Origin: Fibrobacter sp.
Lineage (GTDB): Bacteria; Fibrobacterota; Fibrobacteria; Fibrobacterales; Fibrobacteraceae
Assembly: GCA_017615055.1 (NCBI GenBank)
Contig: JAGAAW010000088.1
Span: 16,105 to 80,104, forward strand
Length of the DNA stretch: 64,000 bases
Direction: 5' to 3'
How positions within the stretch are numbered: position 1 is the stretch's first letter; each line of letters starts with the position of its first letter. The position numbers and the translations under genes are program-made. Below are positions 36,901-44,346 of the stretch, piece after piece. The notes below the pieces were generated by a model that saw nothing but the letters and a program-made list of their open reading frames with translations, was not told the DNA's origin and ran no database searches.

Positions 36901-37766
36901 TTTACGCGGTAGTGCTCCAGGAACTGGTCGAAGTTCTCGTAGTTTGCGAAAAACTTGCGGCAGCCTTCCAGTTCGTCGGTAAAGCTCTTGCGGAAGTTCC
37001 CGGCGGGGCAGAACTTGGGGTAGTTCGGCAGCATGGCGGGCAGTATGCGCGAGTAGTCCTTCCAGGAATCAAAATCGAATTGCGGCAGTATCTGCCGGGG
37101 TGTGCGGGTGACGGAACCCTGCGAGTTTGCAAACAAGCTGTCGCTCGAATCCTCGGCGAAGTCGAGCCGGTTGTCTACCGCCTGTTCGAAAATCTTGCTC
37201 TTGCCGCCCAGGGCGCGCACGATTTTCTGTTCCTGCGGGGCTTCGAGGTTCGCTTCCAGAGTGTGGTGCTCGCGGTAGGCTTCCAGGTCGAGCCCATGCA
37301 GCTTGAACAGCAGGTTGGGGCTTGAATCCGCCTGTTCGGCAATCTTCACGAAGGTCGCCACGATGTACTTGCAGGGCACGGGGTCGCGGCAGTCGCAACC
37401 CATCTTCACGTCGGCGATGCTGTCGAAAAGCGTAAGCCCGCTCTTGGCGAGCAGAAGTTCGAGCGGCGGGTTCATCGCCCCGTTCTTGAGCGCGAGCATT
37501 TCGGCGGGCTGCTGCATCAGCAGGTTCATGAACACGTCGGCCTTCTCGTCCTTGAACTTCGGGAATACGATGTAGTTGTTGTGGACGCCGCCGTTCGGGC
37601 CCTTCACTACGGAAATCACGCGGTTGTCGATGATGTCGATGCTCGTTACCTGCCCGCGTTCCACGAACTTTAGCCCCTGCTTCACGGCCTGCTCGTCGGC
37701 CGATTCCAGGAGTGTGTCGAGCCACTTGCGGCTCCACCAGGCATTTACGTGATTACCAAAATCCAT
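33942..37766 (-). CDS. SNF2-family helicase with degenerate SWIM zinc finger
   Basis: 1274-aa SWI2/SNF2 ATPase, likely a DNA or nucleoprotein translocase. A SWIM-like motif near 122-133 reads CDCRDPVPCKY, with Tyr where SWIM normally has His. A large middle region (about 200-660) and an acidic Gly/Ala/Glu/Asp linker (about 665-715) precede the motor. Motor motifs are ADDMGLGKTLQVIAFLL near 790, VIDEAQNIKN near 885, SGTPVENRL, TGLNLTAASQVIHYDLWWNP and QATDRAFRIGQ. ATG 37766 is preferred because TATATT (37774-37779) ends 8 nt upstream; the frame extends 24 codons further up. It lies 25 bp after lnt, with its own promoter. Confidence 0.88.
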   Translation of the reverse strand: MDFGNHVNAWWSRKWLDTLLESADEQAVKQGLKFVERGQVTSIDIIDNRVISVVKGPNGGVHNNYIVFPKFKDEKADVFMNLLMQQPAEMLALKNGAMNPPLELLLAKSGLTLFDSIADVKMGCDCRDPVPCKYIVATFVKIAEQADSSPNLLFKLHGLDLEAYREHHTLEANLEAPQEQKIVRALGGKSKIFEQAVDNRLDFAEDSSDSLFANSQGSVTRTPRQILPQFDFDSWKDYSRILPAMLPNYPKFCPAGNFRKSFTDELEGCRKFFANYENFDQFLEHYRVNNSKTFIAENEAMRIYHKNGWRWHFDHLNEGGNVIETGLSVPQVMGAVSWLGGRNLSWHHYTACYLFLLLKVAFHLVRTGAIYPQVFWTHKDVAQVRWLPAEMLPDILGIVADLEAAAPQKFAFTAREEEFVEMAEPAEQVLSLFISQLLRFAHTYKPALKTNHGNLLSFFFTCVSGRLAGNMLSVPAGIQKWFSVYSSLDFRTQLLFKCYETGEQVALEVFVIDTDKLTPISTLFEENDARLLSILNILNGIADSFKPMGTYIENRAASPIMMQGAVLLQFLQDCLKKLEIFGIKTEIPKNLMNVGKPKPKIRLQGSMSFGAFTANDLLDFDWEVAIGDENVSAEEFLELAENADGLLKYKSQYVEVSAEDLQRIREQIEGRAKGAKDPNAGTEGAADSENAGKDGAGTEGVNGESADSEGADDAPVITQAKLVQACFTGECDGIPVDMAGEFKQQFDSWRSETEVALPEHLNATMRPYQVRGYSWMYKNLEIGFGCILADDMGLGKTLQVIAFLLKMHEEGKLAEKKALVVMPAGLLCNWQVEIKKFAPELTFFAYHGGSRNLEKFNADVLLTTYATFRKDFEELNERPWQAIVIDEAQNIKNADSEQSRLLRRMRAPMKIAMSGTPVENRLMEFWTIMDFANRGFFPSAAEFREKFETPIQKMGNEKVAETFRKITAPFMLRRLKTDKSIISDLPDKIIQDEYAELTKPQAALYQKTLEHFMQELEMEQAMSEKANDAHALFKRKGIILQMILALKQICNHPATFLKGAAVAPQNNTEASDQPAEATPAETAEATSAPVEKAPALTSGKLQMLLDLLTSIQEQGEKTLIFTQFAEMGFLLERVITEELGLRTHFYHGGCTQTLRTSMIEDFQKNPECKVLILSLKAGGTGLNLTAASQVIHYDLWWNPAIEAQATDRAFRIGQTRNVQVHRFITKGTFEEKINALLETKKSIANMTVSAGETWLADMDDKQLGEVFGLDNTLV

Positions 37767-37791
37767 CGCGCCAAATATAGCAAAAATTTGC

Positions 37792-39774
37792 TCATTTGTG
37801 CATAGATTTTCTGCGTTTATTGATGCAGGCCAAAGCAACGCATGCCAGCAGGTAAATCGCGAAGAACCACAGGAGGGCGGTCTCTACGCTGTCACCGTAG
37901 TGCTGGTAGGGCGTGTCGCGGGTCTTGAGCTGCATCTTGCGCTGGACGACTGCATCCACGAAGATGTCGGTGTTCTTGTCGTAATGGCCGTACTGGTCGA
38001 TGAATGCGGAAACGCCGCTGTTTGCAAGCCTGGCGGTGGGCATGCCGTTCTCGATGGCTCGGTAACGCACGAGGTTCAGGTGCTGGTAGGGGGCGGTGCT
38101 GCGGCCGAACCAGCCGTCGTTCGTGATGTTCACCATCAGGCGCGAGCCTTCGTTGATGGCCTCGCGTACGAGGTCGCCGAAGATGGCGTCGTAGCAGATG
38201 AACGGGGTCCATAGGAACGGTTCGTAGACAGGTGTTTCCTTGCCCGGCACAAAGTCGCCTTCGCCCAGGTCCACGTAGTTGAGGATGGGGAAGATGTCGT
38301 CGAAAGGGATGCGCTCGCTGAAGGGCACGAGATGTTTTTTGATGTAGCGCTGGTACGAGTGCGGATTGTCGGGCGTGAACAGGAACGATGCATTGTAGAT
38401 GTCGTACTTGCGCGGACTTCCGGGGGCGTTGCGGTGGAAGTCGAGCGCGCCCGTGAGGACTGCTGCGTTGTGGCGCGCCGCAAGCTTGTGCAGTTCCTTG
38501 ATGGTCGCGGGCTGCCTGCGGATGTGGTCAGGAACGGCGGTCTCGGCGAGGATGATGAGGTTTGTCCCTGCACCTACGCTGTCGTCCACCATGCCGAAGG
38601 TCTTTGCGGTGATGGAGTCGAACCGCGCCTTGCTCCACTTTTCCCCCTGCTGGATGCTCGGCTGGATCATCGCCATCAGGGGGGTGTCGGGTGCGTCTGC
38701 GCCATAGAAGGGCTGTGCCTCGGGCTTGCTCAGTACGATGCTCCCATGAATCAGGAGTGCCGCGAATATCAGTGCCGGCGCGGCGAGCGGGAGTTTCGCG
38801 AGGATGAATTTCGTGCGGTTTTCACCTGCGGGCAATTTCCACGGGCTTTCGATGGCCTTCGCCTCCATCATGTTGGAAGCAATGATAAGCGCGGTGTACC
38901 CGAAGATGCCGATGACGGAGAGTGCCTGCAATGATTCGAGCGTGTTCCCGAATACATACCCCAGGTGGCTCCACGGGAAGGCGAAGTCCCCGCGGGTGCG
39001 GGTCATCTCGAGGCCCGCGTAGAATATGGGGTAGAGTGCGAGCAGCCAGGCGCGGCCCCCGAACTTGATGTTCTTTGCGAGCGTGTAGAAAAATGCGGCG
39101 AACACGCTGTAGGCGCTGAAGAATGCGATGAGGAGCATGACGCCCAGGCAGATAAGCCCGGAGGGGGCTGTCTCTACGTTCATCACGTTGTAAATCCAGT
39201 AGTAGTTCACCGTGTTGTATATCATTCCCGACCAGAACGTCGCGAATATTGCGGTGTTCCTGTTGTAGCGGTCGAGCACGATGAACCAGGGCACGAGAAG
39301 CACGAGCGACGCGGGCCCGAGCGGGAGTGGCGGGAAGGCGAATGCGAAAAGCCCCCAGGCGATGGCACTCAGGAGGAGCGCCCTGCGGGAATCGAACTCG
39401 CGGAACCGCGCCACGTTCCAGCGGGCGAAAATTACCAGCCAGAAGATAAACAGCGGGAGGGCGAGGGTCGCTATCTGGTATAGGCCCGCATGCCCTGCCC
39501 CGGTAGAATCCCCGAGGGTGTAGTCAAGCGCGAGGAAAAGAAACTGCGATATGCCGTAGGTATAGATGTGCCTGCGGAAATGCTTGCGGGCTTCGCGCGT
39601 AAAGAGGAACCCGAACGCGATGGCAATGGGGGCGAAGTGCGCTACCTCCGTGTAGAGCCCCGGTTCGTTGGGTCGGAGCGCGAAGGCGACAAGTTCCGCC
39701 ACAAAAAGGACTGCGAAATATATCCAGTAAAATTTCGGCTGCGAGCTAAATGTCTTCTTAATTTTGTCTATCAT
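37792..39774 (-). CDS. lnt: Apolipoprotein N-acyltransferase Lnt
   Basis: 660-aa inner-membrane enzyme adding the third acyl chain to lipoproteins, fitting a genome with many lipoproteins. It has about eight N-terminal membrane helices (more than E. coli Lnt, with an extra N-terminal set of about 100 aa), then the nitrilase domain. The catalytic triad is visible: Glu in LIILAETAVPD, Lys in YIKKHLVPFSERIPF, and Cys in FICYDAIFGD. NDGWFGRSTAPYQHLNLVRY is a family signature. One C-terminal helix ends the protein. ATG 39774 is preferred to the TTG at 39789. Confidence 0.93.
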   Translation of the reverse strand: MIDKIKKTFSSQPKFYWIYFAVLFVAELVAFALRPNEPGLYTEVAHFAPIAIAFGFLFTREARKHFRRHIYTYGISQFLFLALDYTLGDSTGAGHAGLYQIATLALPLFIFWLVIFARWNVARFREFDSRRALLLSAIAWGLFAFAFPPLPLGPASLVLLVPWFIVLDRYNRNTAIFATFWSGMIYNTVNYYWIYNVMNVETAPSGLICLGVMLLIAFFSAYSVFAAFFYTLAKNIKFGGRAWLLALYPIFYAGLEMTRTRGDFAFPWSHLGYVFGNTLESLQALSVIGIFGYTALIIASNMMEAKAIESPWKLPAGENRTKFILAKLPLAAPALIFAALLIHGSIVLSKPEAQPFYGADAPDTPLMAMIQPSIQQGEKWSKARFDSITAKTFGMVDDSVGAGTNLIILAETAVPDHIRRQPATIKELHKLAARHNAAVLTGALDFHRNAPGSPRKYDIYNASFLFTPDNPHSYQRYIKKHLVPFSERIPFDDIFPILNYVDLGEGDFVPGKETPVYEPFLWTPFICYDAIFGDLVREAINEGSRLMVNITNDGWFGRSTAPYQHLNLVRYRAIENGMPTARLANSGVSAFIDQYGHYDKNTDIFVDAVVQRKMQLKTRDTPYQHYGDSVETALLWFFAIYLLACVALACINKRRKSMHK

Positions 39775-39810
39775 TCGCCTTAAATCCAATTCCTAATTAC
39801 TTCATCTGGT

Positions 39811-39856
39811 CTGGATCCTTCGACTTCGCAACTTCGTTGCTTCGCTCAGGATGACG
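39811..39856. repeat. Dispersed palindromic repeat, copy D (intergenic)
   Basis: Reads CTGGATCCTTCGACTTCG on the plus strand and ends GCTCAGGATGACGC; its complement begins GTCATCCTGAGCGAAGC. It lies between rsmI and lnt, close to the start of lnt, and contains an inner CGCAACTTCGTTGC hairpin. Confidence 0.75.
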
Positions 39857-39899
39857 CTTCTTCCCACATTGCACACTTCACATTACACATCCCACATCG

Positions 39900-40583
39900 T
39901 TACAGTCCGCTTTTATCCTTCGGGTTGAAAATCAGCACGAACTCGCCTTTGGGCGGGTGTGCCTTGAAGTGTGCGGTAATTTCTGCCGGCGTGCCGATGA
40001 GGTGTTCCTCGAACTTCTTGGTGAGTTCACGCATCAGGGCAATCTTGATTTCGCCGAAAACCTGCCCGATTTCCTCGACGAACTTGTCAATGTTGTGTGG
40101 GCTTGCATAAAAGATTTGGGTAGCTTCTTCGTCCTTCAGTTTTTCGAGCAGGTGGATGCGCTGGGCGCTCTTCTTGGGCGAAAAGTACTGGAAGGTAAAG
40201 TGGTCGGTAGGCATGCCGCTAGAAACAAGTGCGGTAATCATCGCGCAGGGGCCGGGTATGGCGCGTACATCGATTCCTTCGCGCACGCATTCACGGACCA
40301 GGTTGAACGCAGGGTCTGCAACGCCCGGGGTGCCGGCGTCGCTTACGAGTGCGATATCGCCCTCGTTCTTCAGGTACTCCACGTACTTCGGGGTCACCTT
40401 CTCCTTGTTGAAGTCGTGGTAGGCCTCCATTGGCGTGTTGATGCCGTAGTTGTCGAACAGTACGCGGGTGTGTCGCGTGTCTTCGGCCAGCACGAGCGGG
40501 ACTTCTTTCAGGATCCGCACGGCACGGTAGGTGATATCTTCCATGTTCCCGATTGGGGTAGCGACAATGTAGAGGGTATGCAT
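39900..40583 (-). CDS. rsmI: 16S rRNA 2'-O-ribose C1402 methyltransferase RsmI
   Basis: 227-aa SAM-dependent rRNA methyltransferase of the tetrapyrrole-methylase fold. Motifs: LYIVATPIGNMEDITYRAV at the N-terminus, LAEDTRHTRVLF, ALVSDAGTPGVADPAF, and IPGPCAMITALVSSG. It is shorter than E. coli RsmI (286 aa), lacking the C-terminal extension. It starts 1 bp after the preceding lipoprotein gene ends, so the two are probably co-transcribed. Confidence 0.94.
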   Translation of the reverse strand: MHTLYIVATPIGNMEDITYRAVRILKEVPLVLAEDTRHTRVLFDNYGINTPMEAYHDFNKEKVTPKYVEYLKNEGDIALVSDAGTPGVADPAFNLVRECVREGIDVRAIPGPCAMITALVSSGMPTDHFTFQYFSPKKSAQRIHLLEKLKDEEATQIFYASPHNIDKFVEEIGQVFGEIKIALMRELTKKFEEHLIGTPAEITAHFKAHPPKGEFVLIFNPKDKSGL

Positions 40584-40584
40584 G

Positions 40585-41142
40585 CTAAAAGTCCTGCGCA
40601 GAATTAAGGTCTGTGTTACGCCCGAGGCTTGTCTCGTACCGGATGCGTTCCAGCAGCTTGCGGTGCATCTCCTGGGAGGCGTCGTTCACGAGGTCGGCAC
40701 GCAAAAGCCCGTACCAGAAGGCTTCGACGTGCTCGCTTTCCTCAAGTTCTGCCTTGAAGGTGAGGGTGCCGTTGCAGAAAATCCGCACGTCCATCTTGTA
40801 GGTCCAGGTTTCGTTCACGGGGGAGATGGGCCAGAAAGGCACGATGGCTAGCCCCACGTTCCAGGCACTTGGCGGGGTGTCTTGCGAGACGGTTGCGTTG
40901 ATGTGTGCCGCCCCGCGGCAGCTTTCCATCGGGTAGCTGAGCGTGTCTATAACCCGTGTGTAGGCGCGCTGCAGGTTTGTGTCGAGGTACAGCGTGTCCC
41001 CGCCGTAGGCAATCGTGATGGGCTCGAAGAACGGGATTGTCTTCGGGTATTCCTGCAGGTCGTATTTCGTGAGGCTCATGGAACAGCCTGCAAGGAGCGC
41101 ACAGCCCGCAATGGGGAGCGATTTTGCCACGGAAAATTTCAT
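40585..41142 (-). CDS. Lipoprotein of unknown function
   Basis: 185-aa predicted lipoprotein: signal peptide MKFSVAKSLPIAGCALLAGC with lipobox LLAGC, then a domain with LVNDASQEMHRKLLERIRYE near the end. No family recognised. ATG 41142 fits the signal peptide, and TATATT (41150-41155) ends 8 nt upstream; an in-frame codon at 41193 would add a charged N-terminus. It is transcribed toward rsmI and divergent from lpxH. Confidence 0.72.
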   Translation of the reverse strand: MKFSVAKSLPIAGCALLAGCSMSLTKYDLQEYPKTIPFFEPITIAYGGDTLYLDTNLQRAYTRVIDTLSYPMESCRGAAHINATVSQDTPPSAWNVGLAIVPFWPISPVNETWTYKMDVRIFCNGTLTFKAELEESEHVEAFWYGLLRADLVNDASQEMHRKLLERIRYETSLGRNTDLNSAQDF

Positions 41143-41228
41143 TACCTTAAATATAATTCTTTTGCCGCGCAATAAACTTCCCGCAACCTGCATACACTAG
41201 TAGTTCCCAATTACTATATTCTTCCTTG

Positions 41229-41948
41229 ATGGAATCCTGTGCCTACTTCATATCCGATGCCCACCTGGGGGTGAACCCTCCGGGAGCGCTTGCCGACCGC
41301 GAGAAGTCACTTATTGCCTTCCTTGGGTCCATCAAGGGCAACGCGTCGCACCTGGTTATCGTAGGCGACCTTTTTGAGTTCTGGTACGAGTACAACGACT
41401 ACGTGAACAAGAACCACATGGACCTCTTCTTTACGCTACGTGAACTTGTCCAGTCGGGTTGCGAGGTGCATATCCTGCGCGGGAACCACGACTTTGCCTA
41501 CGGGGATTTCTTTCCGAAATCGCTCGGGGTGCAGGTCCACAGAAGCCTGATTCTTGAAATCCAGGGCAAGCGTGTCTATTTCCATCACGGTGATGGCGTC
41601 CCGAAATCCGATTTCGGCTACCGCATCATGCGTCGTGTTCTCGACTTCCCGCTGAATCGCTTCCTTTTCAAGCAGATCCACCCGGACTGGGGCATGGCTC
41701 TTGCCCGGTTCGTGGGTCGCAATAGCCGAAAGATTGGCGAATCCCGCAAGATTCGCCTGGAAGAATACCTCAACTGGGGCAAGTCCATCCTCAAGCACAA
41801 CAAGTGCGATATCTGCATCCACGGCCATCACCATATCGCCGGTATGTGGGATGTTGAGGGCGGCGTGGTCGCCTCTCCCGGGGAGTGGATATGGAAACCC
41901 GCCTTCCTCCGTATGGAAAAAGGCGGGCTAGTTCTTGAGAATCTCTAG
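41229..41948 (+). CDS. lpxH: UDP-2,3-diacylglucosamine hydrolase-like phosphoesterase
   Basis: 239-aa metallophosphoesterase, most likely the lipid A enzyme that cleaves UDP-2,3-diacylglucosamine at the inner membrane. The metal-binding motifs are ISDAHLG, VGDLFEFW, RGNHDFAYG, FHHGDG and HGHHHIAG. The length and the GDLFEFW motif fit LpxH, and the middle basic segment (RFVGRNSRKIGESRKIRLEEY) resembles LpxH-type lids. A related phosphoesterase with another substrate cannot be excluded. TATATT (41215-41220) ends 9 nt before ATG 41229, with no Shine-Dalgarno, suggesting a leaderless mRNA. Confidence 0.8.
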   Translation: MESCAYFISDAHLGVNPPGALADREKSLIAFLGSIKGNASHLVIVGDLFEFWYEYNDYVNKNHMDLFFTLRELVQSGCEVHILRGNHDFAYGDFFPKSLGVQVHRSLILEIQGKRVYFHHGDGVPKSDFGYRIMRRVLDFPLNRFLFKQIHPDWGMALARFVGRNSRKIGESRKIRLEEYLNWGKSILKHNKCDICIHGHHHIAGMWDVEGGVVASPGEWIWKPAFLRMEKGGLVLENL

Positions 41949-41954
41949 GGCGAT

Positions 41955-42398
41955 TTATTCGTTGAATCCGCCTGCGTGGGATTCAGACGCCTTGATCATC
42001 TTCTTGCTCTTGTTTTCGCCCCAGAGTGCCCCGATAACGTCAGTTTCCGAGAAGTTTTCCCAGAGTTGGTCGACCCAGCACCAGTGATGGATTGTGTCGC
42101 CACGGTCCACCACGATTCCTTCCTCGCTCACCCAGTTGCTCTTGACGGAGAAAGTCATGGGGTCGGGTTTATATTCCGTACCGAACTCGGTCTTGATGGG
42201 GGATGCCTCGATGGTCCAGGACTTTCCGTCGGTCATCTTGTAGCATGCCACATTAATAACGAGCACGATAACCACTGCAATTGCCAGGAAGATCCACATC
42301 TTCTTCGTGGCGAAGAAAATGCCGAGCAACAGGATAATTATGGCAAGGATGCCAAAATTGTAGTGGACGGAATAGAATGCCTTGAGTACGTCTATCAT
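41955..42398 (-). CDS. Small membrane protein, unknown
   Basis: 147 aa with two adjacent membrane helices near the N-terminus (ILAIIILLLGIFFA and IFLAIAVVIVLVINVACY), then a polar domain with several tryptophans (HHWCWVDQLWENF). No family recognised. It follows the gene at 42414-43097 by 15 bp on the same strand, so both probably share the promoter at 43141-43169. Convergent with lpxH. Confidence 0.65.
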   Translation of the reverse strand: MIDVLKAFYSVHYNFGILAIIILLLGIFFATKKMWIFLAIAVVIVLVINVACYKMTDGKSWTIEASPIKTEFGTEYKPDPMTFSVKSNWVSEEGIVVDRGDTIHHWCWVDQLWENFSETDVIGALWGENKSKKMIKASESHAGGFNE

Positions 42399-42413
42399 AC
42401 GGGGCCTTCTTTG

Positions 42414-43097
42414 TTACTTTGCTTTTGCCTTTTTCTGTTCAGCGATGAGCTGAGCGACGCTGAAGGTCACGACCTTGCCGGAAATCTTGCATTCCGTACG
42501 GAAGCTCTTCGTGGGAAGGGCGATGCCGTAAGAAGAAAGCGTGCCCATGAACGAGGCGTTGGCATGGCTTGCGATGGTGCGGACGTTGATGAAGCCCTTC
42601 TTGCTGAAGGTGAGCTTGAACATCTTCTTGTTCGCATCGTATTCGGCGACCATGGTGTCGTTCTTGGCGGTTTCGAGGGCCGTGCAGGAACGCTTGTCGA
42701 AAATGATGGTGCCGCGGCTGTCGATGGAGAGCATCGGGATGCCGACGGAGTTACGGCAGGGGAACAGTTCCCAGCTGCCTTTCTTCTTTGCCGGAGCGTT
42801 GCCGGAGAAAACAACCCTGTTGCCTTCCTTCACCATGGTGTATGCACCGGGAGCGACCTGAAAACCGGTGTTGTTCATGGCGCCCTTGAAGTAGAGCAGG
42901 TAGCCAGCACCGTTGGGCATGAAGCGGAAGGAGGTCGTCTTGAGAGTCTTGGTCGGGGTCACGGCGATGCGCTTGCCCACGGTATCGATTTCGACATCCG
43001 CGTACGGATTCTTGTCGAGCTTAAGGTCCTTGACGGCCTGGTTGGAAAAACGGATAAACCCTCGGATATCCATTTTAATTGTGATCTTGTTTTCCAT
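42414..43097 (-). CDS. Duplicated AbrB-like two-unit protein, unknown
   Basis: 227 aa without a signal peptide. Two related units can be seen: residues 4-75 (IKMDIRGFIRFSNQAVKDL) and 115-195 (LSIDSRGTIIFDKRSC). In each, a D-x-RG-x-I strand turn is followed by a helix and a second strand pair, and each unit is then followed by a similar second half (SFRFMPNGAGYLLYF / RTIASHANASFMGTL). The first strand-turn-helix resembles AbrB/SpoVT swapped-hairpin DNA-binding domains, but this is by eye. No gene name is recognised. It has an AGAGGTG ribosome site and a good promoter upstream. Confidence 0.6.
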   Translation of the reverse strand: MENKITIKMDIRGFIRFSNQAVKDLKLDKNPYADVEIDTVGKRIAVTPTKTLKTTSFRFMPNGAGYLLYFKGAMNNTGFQVAPGAYTMVKEGNRVVFSGNAPAKKKGSWELFPCRNSVGIPMLSIDSRGTIIFDKRSCTALETAKNDTMVAEYDANKKMFKLTFSKKGFINVRTIASHANASFMGTLSSYGIALPTKSFRTECKISGKVVTFSVAQLIAEQKKAKAK

Positions 43098-43140
43098 ATA
43101 TACACCTCTTGTGAATGATTAATTCGCTCCCTAACAAGTA

Positions 43141-43169
43141 AATTAATATAATTCGAGGCCCTTTGTCAA
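43141..43169 (-). promoter_or_regulatory. Sigma-70-type promoter for the 42414-43097 gene
   Basis: On the minus strand TTGACA (43169-43164), a 17-bp spacer and TTAATT (43146-43141). It gives a leader of about 35 nt with AGAGGTG before the ATG. The rest of the 209-bp gap up to 43306 is AT-rich and shows no gene. Confidence 0.6.
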
Positions 43170-43306
43170 GTCCTTTTTCAGACAAGGTTATTTGAAAAAA
43201 TAATAGTTTTCCTGTAATTATATGTCAATTTTAGACAAAGGAAACTTGTTCTGTAGAAGAATGCGAAAACGCCTGCAACCCGCATAAAATAAGGGGCTGT
43301 GGCTGT

Positions 43307-44086
43307 TTACGGCTGTTCACTTGTTATGATAGACAACGTTTTACGGAGTGTCTTTTCGCCCCGCTTTAGGGTGTCTAGTTTGTCAAAAACCTTCAAAAAC
43401 GCGTGATTTTTGACACGATGTTTTTCACGGTCGAAAACGAGTACTTTGCGGTTTTGCGTGATATTGGACAAATCGGCCGGCATGGCCACTTTGGCACGCA
43501 CCAAAAATCTGGGGTAAAGGTACCCGTATTTTTCGTTTATGGCGTCGGCGATGCTCAAAACCGGGTCAATCAGGACGAGCGTCTGGCCCTTGCCCAGGTT
43601 CTCTGCCGCAAGTATGGCTCCCGTGCCGCGGCCCGCGATAAATGCGGGGTTGCCGCCCCATTCGGAGGCGCATTCCAGTATGGACTTTGCGTCGGGTTCG
43701 AAGGTTTCGCCCGAGGGGGTGCCCTTGTTGTTGCCCGAGCCCCTGTAGTTGAAGGCGAGCAGCGCTGTGCCGTCTAGTGACTGGACTTCGGCGAGGAACT
43801 GGGCCGCGTCCTCGTCGGCATCGGGGTAGTAGAGGAGGGCCTTGTCGCCCCTGTTCCCGATGGCCCAGCCTTCAAGGATGGTGCCGTCCTCTACGGTGCA
43901 GGTAAGGGGCTTTGCCGTGCTTGCAATGGCCTCGCGGGCTTCCTTGTGCGTGATGGCACGGGGGAAGGCGTTCCTGCGCTCGGTCAGCGCGAGGTAGAAC
44001 ACCATGCTCACGTATATGACGAGGATGATGCCTGCGATGCGCAGTATCCGCGCACCCAACCCTAAAGCCTTCTTCTTGAAATCCAT
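43307..44086 (-). CDS. Alpha/beta-hydrolase-like membrane-anchored protein
   Basis: 259 aa. One N-terminal membrane helix (IAGIILVIYVSMVFYLAL), then an alpha/beta-hydrolase-like domain: LLYYPDADEDA, LLAFNYRGSGNNKG (oxyanion-type turn) and PAFIAGRGTGAILAAENLG. In the last motif the nucleophile elbow, usually GxSxG, reads GRGTG, so the catalytic serine is missing and the protein may be non-catalytic. A late histidine candidate (REKHRVKNH) is present. ATG 44086 was chosen because TAAATT (44094-44099, minus strand) ends 8 nt upstream; a longer frame to 44200 would run through two terminator hairpins. Confidence 0.7.
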   Translation of the reverse strand: MDFKKKALGLGARILRIAGIILVIYVSMVFYLALTERRNAFPRAITHKEAREAIASTAKPLTCTVEDGTILEGWAIGNRGDKALLYYPDADEDAAQFLAEVQSLDGTALLAFNYRGSGNNKGTPSGETFEPDAKSILECASEWGGNPAFIAGRGTGAILAAENLGKGQTLVLIDPVLSIADAINEKYGYLYPRFLVRAKVAMPADLSNITQNRKVLVFDREKHRVKNHAFLKVFDKLDTLKRGEKTLRKTLSIITSEQP

Positions 44087-44103
44087 GTACCCAAATTTAA
44101 AAA

Positions 44104-44123
44104 TAAAAAGGCGCCTTCGGCGC
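44104..44123 (-). terminator. Second of two tandem minus-strand terminators
   Basis: Minus-strand stem GCGCC / GGCGC with a 3-nt loop (44111-44123), extended by one more C-G style pair with the flanking bases, and followed by TTTTTATTT. It lies 18 bp upstream of the -10 hexamer region of the hydrolase-like gene. Confidence 0.6.
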
Positions 44124-44125
44124 AA

Positions 44126-44183
44126 TAAAAAAAGGACCTTCGCTAGGAGTATTAGCGAAGGTCCGAGGGATGGGATTGGGTGT
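44126..44183 (-). ncRNA. Candidate small RNA of about 57 nt ending in a strong terminator
   Basis: On the minus strand TATATT (44195-44190) would start RNA near 44183. The predicted RNA has a C-rich single-stranded start (CACCCAATCCCATCCCTC), then a perfect 12-bp stem GGACCTTCGCTA / TAGCGAAGGTCC (44134-44164, 7-nt loop) and seven U (44133-44127). No coding sequence precedes this terminator on that strand. I see no convincing -35 box, so transcription is unproven. Confidence 0.4.
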
Positions 44184-44317
44184 TCTCCAAATATACCCAA
44201 ATTTTTGGCGATGTGGTATAGGTAAAAAACAAAAAGTGTTCTCTAAGTGTTCTTTTTTGCCCTTTTTGTTCAAAAAAGGTGAATTTTGCCACTTTTTACG
44301 AAAAAGGGGGTGTTCCC
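44180..44317. repeat. Four GTGTTCY repeats upstream of the TIGR02147 gene
   Basis: GTGTTCTCC (44180), GTGTTCTCT (44236), GTGTTCTTT (44247) and GTGTTCCC (44310) all lie in the same orientation within 140 bp upstream of the TIGR02147 start, in otherwise AT-rich DNA. They could be binding sites for the TIGR02147 protein or another regulator. Confidence 0.4.
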
Positions 44318-44346
44318 AAGAAAATAATAAATTATCTTTAAAACTA

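Noticed and set aside
44170..44346. N-terminal extension of the TIGR02147 frame back to 44170
   Set aside because: The extension is low-complexity, passes the GTGTTCY repeats and a -10 box, and family similarity begins at ATG 44347.
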